A stretch of 64,000 nucleotides of DNA from Dyadobacter sp. CY312 (GTDB taxonomy: Bacteria > Bacteroidota > Bacteroidia > Cytophagales > Spirosomataceae): the NCBI RefSeq assembly GCF_021390535.1, contig NZ_JAJUXG010000008.1, positions 248,001 through 312,000 of the forward strand. Direction: 5' to 3'. Below, piece after piece: positions 53,792-61,696 of the stretch. The notes beneath the pieces were generated by a model that saw nothing but the letters and a program-made list of their open reading frames with translations, made no database searches and was not told where the DNA came from. Position 1 is the stretch's first letter. Each line of letters opens with the position of its first letter. The translations under genes were made by a program, and so were the position numbers.

Positions 53792-54964
53792 ATGAGAAAG
53801 TACATCCTTTATTGTATACCAATCTTTGCCTCAGTACAAATGTCAGTCGCTCAAACCGCCACTTTCAAGGGGGAGGTGGTTGATGATAAGATCAGCATCG
53901 GTTATGGGGTGGTTACAGGAGATGTGGATGGTGATGGGAAACCGGATATCTTACTGGCAGATAAAAAGGAAATAGTATGGTACAAAAATCCAGGTGAAAA
54001 AGACAAGCCGTGGGTTAGGTACGTAATTGCAAAGGACCTTACGGAATACGATAATGTATGTATTGCGGCCCGGGATGTAGATGGTGACGGGAAAGTAGAG
54101 GTAGCTGTTGGTGCACAATGGAACCCGTCCGAAACTAAAAGCTCAGCGAAGTCAGGGGCAGTGTTTTATCTGGATGCGCCTGCTGACAGAACCCAGCTCT
54201 GGGAACCAGTGCGTTTACATCATCAGGTTACGATTCATCGCATGCAGTTTGTAAAAACAACGGATGATACTTATCAGCTCATTGTGCTGCCACTTCATGG
54301 TGAGGGAAATATTGGCGGAGAAGGGGCCGGGGTTAAAGCCATTGCTTTTGATGTTCCTGAGAAACGGAAGGGAATATGGAGCTATCAGCTGCTCGACACT
54401 GAAATGCATATGACACACAATTTTCAGCCCATGGAAGTATCACAGCGGTTTCTTGGAATGGCAGTTGCCGGTAAAGAAGGTGTTCAGGTATTTCTGAACG
54501 GCGCAACAGGCTGGGCAACGTCGGGGAATTGGATGGTGACGGGCAATGGAGTGGGAGAGATCAGAACGGGAAGTTTGGGGAACAATCAATTGTTTACCGC
54601 CACAATAGAACCCATGCACGGAAATTCTCTTGTAGTTTATTCAAAAGACAACAGAACCGTACTTACAGATAAAATCAAGGAAGGGCATGCGTTGATTTGT
54701 GCCGACTTTTTCGGGCAAGGCAGAGATCAGGTTGTGATGGGTTGGAGAAATCCGAACGTTGTGGGGGAAACGGGAGTGAGGATATTTGTAGGCTCTGACT
54801 CGGAGGGCAAGAAATGGCAGGAATACACACTCGATGAAAAAATAAAGATGGCTTGTGAGGACTTAGCGTCTGCCGATCTGGACGGTGACGGGGATCTGGA
54901 TGTCATTGCATCAGGGCGAGCCACACACAATCTGGTAATTTATTGGAATCAACGTAAAAACTAA
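53792..54964 (+). CDS. Exported FG-GAP/VCBS repeat protein
   Basis: A 390-residue protein with a signal peptide (to about SVAQT) and FG-GAP-type calcium loops: GDVDGDGKPDILLA, RDVDGDGKVEVAVG and ADLDGDGDLDVIAS, consistent with a beta-propeller. Central text (HGEGNIGGEGAGVKAIAF) is shared with other VCBS proteins of unknown function in Bacteroidota. No T9SS sorting domain or catalytic motif is seen, so it may remain periplasmic or outer-membrane associated. It resembles the protein at 32001-33254 in size and build. Monocistronic, with a strong bidirectional terminator. Confidence 0.85.
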   Translation: MRKYILYCIPIFASVQMSVAQTATFKGEVVDDKISIGYGVVTGDVDGDGKPDILLADKKEIVWYKNPGEKDKPWVRYVIAKDLTEYDNVCIAARDVDGDGKVEVAVGAQWNPSETKSSAKSGAVFYLDAPADRTQLWEPVRLHHQVTIHRMQFVKTTDDTYQLIVLPLHGEGNIGGEGAGVKAIAFDVPEKRKGIWSYQLLDTEMHMTHNFQPMEVSQRFLGMAVAGKEGVQVFLNGATGWATSGNWMVTGNGVGEIRTGSLGNNQLFTATIEPMHGNSLVVYSKDNRTVLTDKIKEGHALICADFFGQGRDQVVMGWRNPNVVGETGVRIFVGSDSEGKKWQEYTLDEKIKMACEDLASADLDGDGDLDVIASGRATHNLVIYWNQRKN

Positions 54965-54978
54965 TCTACTGATATACA

Positions 54979-55015
54979 AAAAATGGGCTGGTGAATTGAT
55001 CGCCAGCCCATTTTT
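54979..55015. terminator. Bidirectional terminator
   Basis: A 13-bp stem, AAAAATGGGCTGG (54979-54991) with CCAGCCCATTTTT (55003-55015), lies between two convergent genes and provides a T run on both strands. It ends the VCBS gene and the panD-operon. Confidence 0.85.
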
Positions 55016-55036
55016 GTAAATGAAAATCCTATATGA

Positions 55037-55717
55037 TTAATCTCTTCTTCCCATCAATATGCTCACATAATAAAGCAATGTTGCCAGAGAACCGATTGCA
55101 GCTACCAGATATGTCCTTGCAGCCCATTTTAAGGCATCGGCAGACATTACATATTCGCGTTCGTTTACTATCCTGTTGTTTTTGATCCAGGCAAGCGCTC
55201 TGTTACTTGCATCGTACTCCACAGGAAGGGTAATAAAGCTAAACAATGTTGTGAATGCAAAAAGAGCAACACCTATTGCCAACGGAATTGGAGTTGTATT
55301 CAGCAATAAAATTCCTCCAAGAATCACCCATTGCATGTACTGAGAAGAAACGCTCAGGAATGGAACCAGCTGAGAACGCATTTGCAGCCACTTATAAGCT
55401 GTTGCATGTTGAACGGCGTGTCCGCATTCGTGAGAAGCAACAGCCGCAGCCGCTACACTTCTTCCGTAAAATACATCCGGACTCAGGTTTACTGTTTTAT
55501 CCTGCGGATTATAGTGGTCAGTCAGTTTGCCTTCAACAGAAAGTACGCGCACATCGTAAATTCCGCTTTCACGTAGCATGGTTTCAGCAATTTCCTTACC
55601 ACTCATTCCGTTGCTCAGGCCAACCTGAGAATATTCCTCAAACTTCTTTTTTAAGCGCCATTGAACATAAAAACTTATGATCATGACGAGTATACCAATT
55701 AAATATGCACCACCCAT
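55037..55717 (-). CDS. Neutral zinc metallopeptidase, membrane-bound (YugP-like)
   Basis: A 226-residue integral membrane peptidase of the Peptidase_Zn (YugP) family. An N-terminal membrane helix is followed by GLSNGMSGKEIAETML, the zinc motif HECGHAVQHA, two more hydrophobic segments, and FSFITLPVEYDASNRAL, the family's other conserved block. Substrate and role are unknown. It closes the probable panD-flippase-rfaE2 run, 93 bases after rfaE2. Confidence 0.88.
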   Translation of the reverse strand: MGGAYLIGILVMIISFYVQWRLKKKFEEYSQVGLSNGMSGKEIAETMLRESGIYDVRVLSVEGKLTDHYNPQDKTVNLSPDVFYGRSVAAAAVASHECGHAVQHATAYKWLQMRSQLVPFLSVSSQYMQWVILGGILLLNTTPIPLAIGVALFAFTTLFSFITLPVEYDASNRALAWIKNNRIVNEREYVMSADALKWAARTYLVAAIGSLATLLYYVSILMGRRD

Positions 55718-55810
55718 AGTGAGTTATGTTTTAGATTTAGTTAATGATAATTAATGCTCGGTGAAGCAGGTCAAAACATAACGTTGAAATTATCAATTAT
55801 TGTTTTCTTA

Positions 55811-56296
55811 TCAATACCCTTGTTTGATCTTCTCAATCAGTCCTGATGTTGAATATCCTTTAACAAGAGCTATGGTTTTTACCTCACCTCCATTACCAAG
55901 AACAAAATCCGCGCCAGCAATGGTTTCGACTGTATAATCGTCACCTTTTACCAAAATGTCAGGTTTTACTGCCTCTATCAGGTCCGAAGGCGTAGGTTCG
56001 TCGAACAAAATGACAGCATCCACAAATGAAAGGGCAGCCATCAAACGTGCTCTTGCATATTCATTCACCACCGGACGGAGCGGACCTTTAAGTCTGCTTA
56101 CCGAAGCATCCGTATTAAGCCCAAGCACCAAACGATCGCCAAGGGCGTGTGCTTTTTCAAGATAATCAATGTGGCCAAGATGAACAATGTCAAAACACCC
56201 ATTGGTAAAAACCACTTTTTGTCCTGCCCGTTGCCAGTCGGCTATCTGAGGTACTGCTTCTTCTAATCTTAAAATTTTGCTTTCCGTTTGGTTCAT
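55811..56296 (-). CDS. rfaE2: D-glycero-beta-D-manno-heptose 1-phosphate adenylyltransferase
   Basis: A 161-residue nucleotidyltransferase corresponding to the C-terminal half of HldE. It activates heptose 1-phosphate to ADP-heptose for lipopolysaccharide core. The HxGH motif is H39-LG-H42 in VHLGHIDYL, preceded by FTNGCFDIVH; KGDDYTVETIAGADFV and GYSTSGLIEKI complete the family pattern. The kinase half is not in view, which is normal where the two activities are separate genes. It lies 50 bases after the flippase-like gene. Confidence 0.92.
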   Translation of the reverse strand: MNQTESKILRLEEAVPQIADWQRAGQKVVFTNGCFDIVHLGHIDYLEKAHALGDRLVLGLNTDASVSRLKGPLRPVVNEYARARLMAALSFVDAVILFDEPTPSDLIEAVKPDILVKGDDYTVETIAGADFVLGNGGEVKTIALVKGYSTSGLIEKIKQGY

Positions 56297-56346
56297 ACAC
56301 TTTTGATTTGAATAGAGGAAATATTTTTCACGAATGTCATCGGGTG

Positions 56347-57366
56347 TTACCTGGCCGGAATCTCGGCTGGTTCCGTCAAAACGCTTTTATCTTTTTTTAC
56401 CAAAACAATTAAGAATGCCAGTGCACCAACAACCAGCATAAATAACATTTGAGCTCCATGAATAAAAGTAGCGAGCGTGATACCGTCCTTATATGTCAAA
56501 CCATATAAAACCATTACACTTCCCACCAGCATGTGGTAGGCACCAAGTCCGCCTTGTACGGGAGCCGCCATGCCAATAGAACCTACAACCAGTAATGTAA
56601 GTCCTGCCAATAATCCCAGACTGGAAGTTTCAGGAATACAGAAGAACAACACATATGATACCAGATAGTAAAGCACCCAGATAGCAATAGTACTGAAAAT
56701 GAATAATCCCGGGCTACTCAGTTTTCTTACACTCAGTAATCCTTCGAGCATGCCCTGAGCAAAGAGAATCACTTTTTGTATCAGGGCATTGTTTTGAAGC
56801 TTGTCTCTGAGACCTTTATTCTTAAAAATGTAAACCCCTGCTCCTGCAACAGCAATAAGCCCGAAGATCATAATCGTAAGCAAAACACCGTTTCCGGATG
56901 GGACTTTACTTGTAAAAAAATCAGTAAAAAATTTACTCAGCCTTTCGAATTCAAGTATAAAATTGAGCCCGATCATAACCAGTAATATAATGACATCAAA
57001 AATCCGCTCGGCGACTACGGTACCGAAACTGAGATTTACGGGAACACGTTCGAGCTTATAGAGCGTACCGCAGCGGGTCACTTCTCCCATGCGAGGAACA
57101 ATGTAATTGGCAAAATAACCTGTCAGGACTGATATAGAACTGTTGAACAGGCCCGGCTTATATCCGAGCGGCTCCATAAGCATGTTCCAGCGCCACGCTC
57201 TGATCACATGAGCAAGTAGTAACAATGCACACGACAAAGCTATCCACCGCCAGTCAGAGCGTGCGAACCTGTCGAGCATGTCTACGAGATCAATGTCTTT
57301 GAAGGCAAACCAAATTAAGCCTCCCGCTAATCCAAGGGAAATAATGTAACGTAATGCACTTTTCAT
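56347..57366 (-). CDS. Lysylphosphatidylglycerol synthase TM-region / UPF0104 membrane protein
   Basis: A 339-residue protein with about eight hydrophobic segments. It matches the flippase-like part of the LPG synthase family: RAWRWNMLMEPLGYKPG, GYFANYIVPRMGEVTRCGTLYK, VVAERIFDVIILL, and GMAAPVQGGLGAYHMLVGSVM. The soluble aminoacyl-transfer domain of MprF is absent, so a lipid or polyprenol flippase-like role is more likely than synthase activity. I start it at ATG 57366; the open frame further upstream runs inside panD in another frame. It lies 43 bases after panD. Confidence 0.85.
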   Translation of the reverse strand: MKSALRYIISLGLAGGLIWFAFKDIDLVDMLDRFARSDWRWIALSCALLLLAHVIRAWRWNMLMEPLGYKPGLFNSSISVLTGYFANYIVPRMGEVTRCGTLYKLERVPVNLSFGTVVAERIFDVIILLVMIGLNFILEFERLSKFFTDFFTSKVPSGNGVLLTIMIFGLIAVAGAGVYIFKNKGLRDKLQNNALIQKVILFAQGMLEGLLSVRKLSSPGLFIFSTIAIWVLYYLVSYVLFFCIPETSSLGLLAGLTLLVVGSIGMAAPVQGGLGAYHMLVGSVMVLYGLTYKDGITLATFIHGAQMLFMLVVGALAFLIVLVKKDKSVLTEPAEIPAR

Positions 57367-57409
57367 TGAGCTCTTATTGCGAATTGATAAATACAGAGAA
57401 GAGAAGCTG

Positions 57410-57760
57410 CTAGCTAACCAACTGATTGTTATGGTCGGGGAAAACAACCATAGGCTTAAACGTTTTTGCTTCTTCCTGAGACATACTGCCATAGGCAATG
57501 ATGATGATGATATCGCCAAGCTGAACTCTTCGGGCGGCAGCGCCATTGAGGCAGATCATACCGGATGCACGCTCTCCCTTGATCACATAAGTTACAAAGC
57601 GCTCTCCATTATTATTATTTACAATGTGTACCTGCTCATTTTCTATTAATCCGGCCGCATCCATCAGGTCTTCATCAATCGTGATACTCCCAACATAGTT
57701 TAATTCTGCCTGAGTCACCTTAACCCGGTGAATCTTCGATTTCATGAGTGTTATTTGCAT
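57410..57760 (-). CDS. panD: Aspartate 1-decarboxylase (pyruvoyl enzyme precursor)
   Basis: A 116-residue pro-enzyme that makes beta-alanine from L-aspartate for pantothenate and coenzyme A. Self-cleavage should occur at G24-S25 in NYVGSITID, creating the pyruvoyl group on S25; the numbering equals that of the E. coli enzyme, which supports the chosen start. [14 protein letters not shown] and [20 protein letters not shown] are typical. It heads the minus-strand run and has the best promoter in the window. panC, for the next step with beta-alanine, is at 59569. Confidence 0.95.
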   Translation of the reverse strand: MQITLMKSKIHRVKVTQAELNYVGSITIDEDLMDAAGLIENEQVHIVNNNNGERFVTYVIKGERASGMICLNGAAARRVQLGDIIIIIAYGSMSQEEAKTFKPMVVFPDHNNQLVS

Positions 57761-57805
57761 TACTCAGTGGTATGAGTTAAAATTTATTGTATTGCAACTT
57801 CAAAG

Positions 57806-57837
57806 CAAAGTTACAGGAATAATACTGAGCCTTCAAA
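57806..57837 (-). promoter_or_regulatory. Predicted promoter of the panD operon
   Basis: On the minus strand: TTTG (57834-57837), 20-base spacer, TAACTTTG (57806-57813): perfect agreement with the Bacteroidota consensus, 45 bases before the panD ATG. Confidence 0.65.
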
Positions 57838-58056
57838 ACAACCTGCCTGCAGAACAGGTTCCTGATTCGTCCTGAATGGCCTGGGCATTCCAAGGAAGCT
57901 TGGGCTACTCGACTGATCGGTTAATTTTACTTTGATATACATGAAATCCATTCGTGCATTGTTATATTTATGCCTGAATTAATACCATTAGGTAATAATC
58001 GAGTGAAATTTGCTTTAACCTTTTAACTATTAACCTTTTTTATAATTCCAAAACCA

Positions 58057-59529
58057 ATGAGTACAGAGAATAAGATAAAAGATGTCAGTCGTCGTGACTT
58101 TCTCCAAAAGACGACTGCGGCAGCAATTGGAAGTTTTTTTATAGTTCCCAGGCATGTATTGGGTAAAGGTTTCAAAGCACCTAGTGATAAACTGAATATT
58201 GCCGGTATCGGGATCGGAGGCAAGGGCTTTTCTGATATTACAAATGCATATAATAAAGGTGCAGAAAACGTCGTGGCACTCTGTGATGTCGACTGGAATT
58301 TAGGTCAGAAATGCTTTGACAAGTTTCCAGATGCTAAAAAATACAAAGACTTTCGCAAGATGTTCGATGAAATGGGTAAAGACATCGACGCTGTAACCAT
58401 CTCGACGCCGGATCACACCCATGCGGTGATTGCGATGGCTGCCATGGCAAGAGGGAAACATGTGTATGTTCAAAAACCTCTGACTCACAACATCAACGAA
58501 GCCCGTGTATTAACCGAAGCTGCCCGCAAATACAAACTGGTATCTCAAATGGGAAACCAGGGCGCTTCTAACCCGGGTCAGCAGCAAATGGTGGAGTGGT
58601 TTAAAAAAGGGGTTATCGGAACGGTAAAGGAAGTGGATGTATGGACAAACCGTCCGATCTGGCCACAAGGTATTCCCGTACCAACCCAGAAATCAGAAGT
58701 ACCAAGCACTTTGGATTGGGATCTGTACGTAGGACCAGCTGAATGGGTCGATTACAGTCCTGCATATCATCCGTTCAAATGGCATGGCTGGTGGAACTTC
58801 GGAACAGGTGCACTGGGAGATATGGGATGTCACCTAATCGATTCTCCGTTCCGTGTGCTTGGACTAGGTTATCCAACTGAGGTAGAATGTAGTGTGGGTG
58901 CAGTATTTCTGAAAGACTGGACTCCTGAATATATTCCGGAAGGATGTCCGCCGTCTTCAAGAGTGGAGATCAAATTTCCAGCGACGAAGGTGAATAAATC
59001 ACCTCTGACGATGACCTGGCATGACGGGGGCCTTCGTCCTTTTCATCCGGATTTGGTACCAGCAAATGACCCGCTAGGTGACGCAGATAGTAGCAATGGA
59101 GCCATGTTAATTGGTGATAAAGGTGTGATGATGTGTGGCACATACGGAAACAAGCCAAAGGTTTACCTTAAAGGCGGAGAGAAGCTGGAAATGCCTGCCA
59201 ATGCTTTCCAGACTAAATATACATCTTTGCCTGAGTTTGGTCATCATGTGGCATGGACTGATGCTTGTAAAGCAGGTTTCGCAAGTAAGGAACACAAAGC
59301 TTTGAGTTCTTCTTTCGATTATTCCGGTCCGCTCACAGAAACCGTAATCATGGGTAATCTGGCTATCCGCAGCTATAATTTGCGTAAAGAAAATGCAGAT
59401 GGAAAAGGATTCAACTACCCAGGTCGCAAGAGATTGCTTTGGGATGGCAACTCAATGAAGATTACAAACTTTGACGAGGCCAATCAATTTGTGACCCGTA
59501 AATACAGAGGAGACTGGAAATTGTCTTAA
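58057..59529 (+). CDS. Gfo/Idh/MocA-family oxidoreductase, Tat-exported
   Basis: A 490-residue NAD(P)-dependent oxidoreductase-like protein. The N-terminus carries a twin-arginine signal (SRRDFLQKTTAAAIGSFF, R12-R13), so it should be exported folded by the Tat system. The nucleotide-binding fold starts at LNIAGIGIGGKG, followed by DAVTISTPDHTHAVIAM and the family lysine in YVQKPL. The C-terminal domain has GCHLIDSPFRVLG. Related exported enzymes in Bacteroidota act on sugars or glycosides, but the substrate is unknown. It is convergent with panC and shares a terminator region. Confidence 0.9.
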   Translation: MSTENKIKDVSRRDFLQKTTAAAIGSFFIVPRHVLGKGFKAPSDKLNIAGIGIGGKGFSDITNAYNKGAENVVALCDVDWNLGQKCFDKFPDAKKYKDFRKMFDEMGKDIDAVTISTPDHTHAVIAMAAMARGKHVYVQKPLTHNINEARVLTEAARKYKLVSQMGNQGASNPGQQQMVEWFKKGVIGTVKEVDVWTNRPIWPQGIPVPTQKSEVPSTLDWDLYVGPAEWVDYSPAYHPFKWHGWWNFGTGALGDMGCHLIDSPFRVLGLGYPTEVECSVGAVFLKDWTPEYIPEGCPPSSRVEIKFPATKVNKSPLTMTWHDGGLRPFHPDLVPANDPLGDADSSNGAMLIGDKGVMMCGTYGNKPKVYLKGGEKLEMPANAFQTKYTSLPEFGHHVAWTDACKAGFASKEHKALSSSFDYSGPLTETVIMGNLAIRSYNLRKENADGKGFNYPGRKRLLWDGNSMKITNFDEANQFVTRKYRGDWKLS

Positions 59530-59537
59530 CATAGAAG

Positions 59538-59570
59538 GGTGCAGATATCTTTGGGTATCTGCACCTGTTT
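59538..59570 (+). terminator. Terminator after the Gfo/Idh gene
   Basis: A 12-bp stem, GGTGCAGATATC (59538-59549) with GGTATCTGCACC (59554-59565; one G-U pair), a 4-base loop and TGTTT. It lies in the short gap before the convergent panC stop. Confidence 0.75.
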
Positions 59571-60411
59571 AAAAAATGACGTTATCGATCAATCTTACAG
59601 GTCCGAGGAACGCAGCGACACATATCGCGTTTGTTCCGTCCGGTTTTAAATTAGCAAGAGGTAATAAGGTATTCAAATCAACTATCTCAAAGTAGTCCAT
59701 TGTAAATTCTGGTATTGCTGAAAACTGATCAACTGCCTCTCTTCTTGCCAATTCAATACTTCCTCCGCCTAGAATCTTCTCTTTCGCAAAAGATAGTATT
59801 CTGTAAATATGAGAAGCAGTCGCTTTCTCTTCTTCACTTAGTCTCTGGTTTCTTGACGACATTGCAAGTCCGCTTATCTCCCTTACCGTTGGGCAAATAA
59901 CAAGATCTAAAGAAAAGGAGAGGTCTGTTACCAGTCTCTTAATTACTGAAACCTGTTGAAGGTCTTTTTGCCCGAAGTAGGCTTTGTCGGGTTGGATGAT
60001 ATTGAACAACTTGGAAACAATAATTCCTACCCCGTTAAAATGTCCTGGCCTTGATGCGCCTTCCATCACAGTTTCCAGTAATCCGAAATTGAAGGTCATT
60101 ACGGGAGATTCAGGATACATTTCTTCTGCTGTCGGTGCAAAAACAACTGAACAGTTTGCCGCTTTCAGTAAGTCCAGATCGGCCTCTAATGTTCTGGGAT
60201 ATTTTGCAAGGTCTTCCGGATTGTTGAACTGGGTAGGATTTACGAAGATACTGCAGACAGAAATATTGTTTTCAGAGTTAGCCTTATCCAACAAGGATAT
60301 ATGTCCTTGATGTAATGCTCCCATGGTTGGTACCAGTCCAATCGATTTGCCGTTACTGCGTTGTTGATTCAGGAAAAAACGAAGACTTGGAATTGAAGTA
60401 AATACTTCCAT
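59569..60411 (-). CDS. panC: Pantothenate synthetase
   Basis: A 280-residue ligase that joins pantoate and beta-alanine with ATP to give pantothenate. Motifs: LVPTMGALHQGHISLL with the adenylate-binding H34 and H37, SIFVNPTQFN, FNGVGIIVSKLFNIIQPDKAYFGQKDLQQ, and MSSRNQRLSEEE. Length is normal. It is divergent from the GT5-like gene at 60632 and lies about 1.8 kb from panD, separated by the Gfo/Idh gene. Confidence 0.96.
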   Translation of the reverse strand: MEVFTSIPSLRFFLNQQRSNGKSIGLVPTMGALHQGHISLLDKANSENNISVCSIFVNPTQFNNPEDLAKYPRTLEADLDLLKAANCSVVFAPTAEEMYPESPVMTFNFGLLETVMEGASRPGHFNGVGIIVSKLFNIIQPDKAYFGQKDLQQVSVIKRLVTDLSFSLDLVICPTVREISGLAMSSRNQRLSEEEKATASHIYRILSFAKEKILGGGSIELARREAVDQFSAIPEFTMDYFEIVDLNTLLPLANLKPDGTNAICVAAFLGPVRLIDNVIF

Positions 60412-60567
60412 GAATTAAAGAAGGGATTTTGGCCAATGAGAGCCTTTCGATGAAAGGCTTGTTCCGGATTTCTCAATCACAAAACCAGCTCTGACGGGAT
60501 GATTCCAAAATATTTAGCATGGGTATTCCCAAACTGAGCGCAATATCACAATATGTTTGGAATATCT

Positions 60568-60599
60568 TTTGATTTTGCGATTTTTTTTGTATAATTTTG
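60568..60599 (+). promoter_or_regulatory. Predicted promoter of the GT5-like gene
   Basis: TTTG (60568-60571), 20-base spacer, TAATTTTG (60592-60599): full consensus match, 32 bases before ATG 60632. Confidence 0.65.
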
Positions 60600-60631
60600 C
60601 AAAACTTTTTTTCACAAACTGCTAAATATCT

Positions 60632-61438
60632 ATGGAGAAACTACGAATTTTATATGTAGCCAGTGAAATCAACCCCTTCCTTCAGACTACCGACGTTGCC
60701 GATTATGTAAGAAAACTTCCACAGGCGATGCAGGAGCGCGGCGCAGAAATTAGAATTCTGGTACCACGTTTTGGTTTGATCAATGAACGCAAAAACAGGC
60801 TTCATGAAGTAGTTCGACTGTCAGGAATAAATATTACCGTAGGAGATGAAGAAAAGCCTCTGATCATTAAGGTTGCTTCGATACCAAATGCGAAGCTTCA
60901 GGTCTATTTTATAGATAATGATGATTATTTTCATCGTAAATCTGTTTTCGTTGATAAGGAAAATAACTTTTATGATGACAATGATGAACGTGCGATTTTC
61001 TTCTGCAAGGGTGTTCTGGAAACTGTAAAAAAACTAGGCTGGGCTCCTGACGTCGTGCATTGCAACGACTGGATGACTGCATTGATTCCTTTGTATCTTA
61101 AGACAACTTACAGGAACGATCCTATGTTTAAGGATACAAAGAGTGTTTTCACTGTTCACAACAACGCCTTTGACTTCAAATTTGACGCCGATCTGCAAAG
61201 TAAGGCTAAAGCGATGGACGTGAGTGATGAAGCTTTGGCTCATCTTCATTCTGCCGATTTCGAAGGATTTGTTAAAATTGGTTGTGCTTATGCCGACGCT
61301 GTAATTAAAGCAGACGAGCATTGCAGCGACAGTTTGAACCAGATCTTTAATGATGCACCAAAGCGTGTCGAACTTGACGAACAGGATGAGAAATTCTCCG
61401 AATCTTATTACAATCTTTATACAGATTTGATGAGTTAG
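60632..61438 (+). CDS. Short glycogen/starch synthase-like protein (GT5 N-terminal domain only)
   Basis: A 268-residue protein that matches only the N-terminal catalytic domain of GT5 starch/glycogen synthases: MEKLRILYVASEINPFLQTT, VPRFGLINERKNRLHEVVRL, VHCNDWMTALIPLYLK and FTVHNNAFDFKF. Full-length synthases are about 470-500 residues and have a second domain with the ADP-glucose pocket, absent here. The usual KTGGL near the start reads QTTDVAD. The gene ends with a clean stop and terminator, so it looks like a genuine short form rather than a truncation. Whether it has synthase activity is doubtful. Confidence 0.85.
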   Translation: MEKLRILYVASEINPFLQTTDVADYVRKLPQAMQERGAEIRILVPRFGLINERKNRLHEVVRLSGINITVGDEEKPLIIKVASIPNAKLQVYFIDNDDYFHRKSVFVDKENNFYDDNDERAIFFCKGVLETVKKLGWAPDVVHCNDWMTALIPLYLKTTYRNDPMFKDTKSVFTVHNNAFDFKFDADLQSKAKAMDVSDEALAHLHSADFEGFVKIGCAYADAVIKADEHCSDSLNQIFNDAPKRVELDEQDEKFSESYYNLYTDLMS

Positions 61439-61457
61439 GAATTAATAAAATTTTTTA

Positions 61458-61487
61458 AAAAAAGGCGACTATTAAGTCGCCTTTTTT
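61458..61487 (+). terminator. Rho-independent terminator
   Basis: AAAAAAGGCGACT pairs with AGTCGCCTTTTTT (61458-61470 with 61475-61487) around the 4-base loop ATTA, ending in T6. Confidence 0.88.
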
Positions 61488-61581
61488 AGTTTACGACGAC
61501 TCCATTGAAAGTATCTTACAAAACAATGCTGTGCTTTTAAAATACATGCTGGTGAAAGATACTGGTGCTTTGATCGGTGTG

Positions 61582-61613
61582 TTCGAGCACTTTCCCTAAA
61601 TTGGATATTTTTG
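61582..61613 (+). promoter_or_regulatory. Predicted promoter of glmS
   Basis: TTCG (61582-61585, one mismatch), 20-base spacer, TATTTTTG (61606-61613, full -7 match). The predicted leader is about 75 bases; no glmS ribozyme core is evident in it. Confidence 0.5.
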
Positions 61614-61696
61614 GGTGCGTATGTTTGTTATACCGCTATGATTAATATTAATTTGTACGTTTTTATGAACATACACTCAAATAAAATTAACTGGTT

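Noticed and set aside
57367..57546. 60-residue N-terminal extension of the flippase-like protein
   Set aside because: It overlaps panD in another frame on the same strand and is not membrane-protein-like.
61620..61696. glmS ribozyme in the glmS leader
   Set aside because: The leader is only about 75 bases, AT-rich, and lacks the ribozyme core pairing; the element is typical of Firmicutes.
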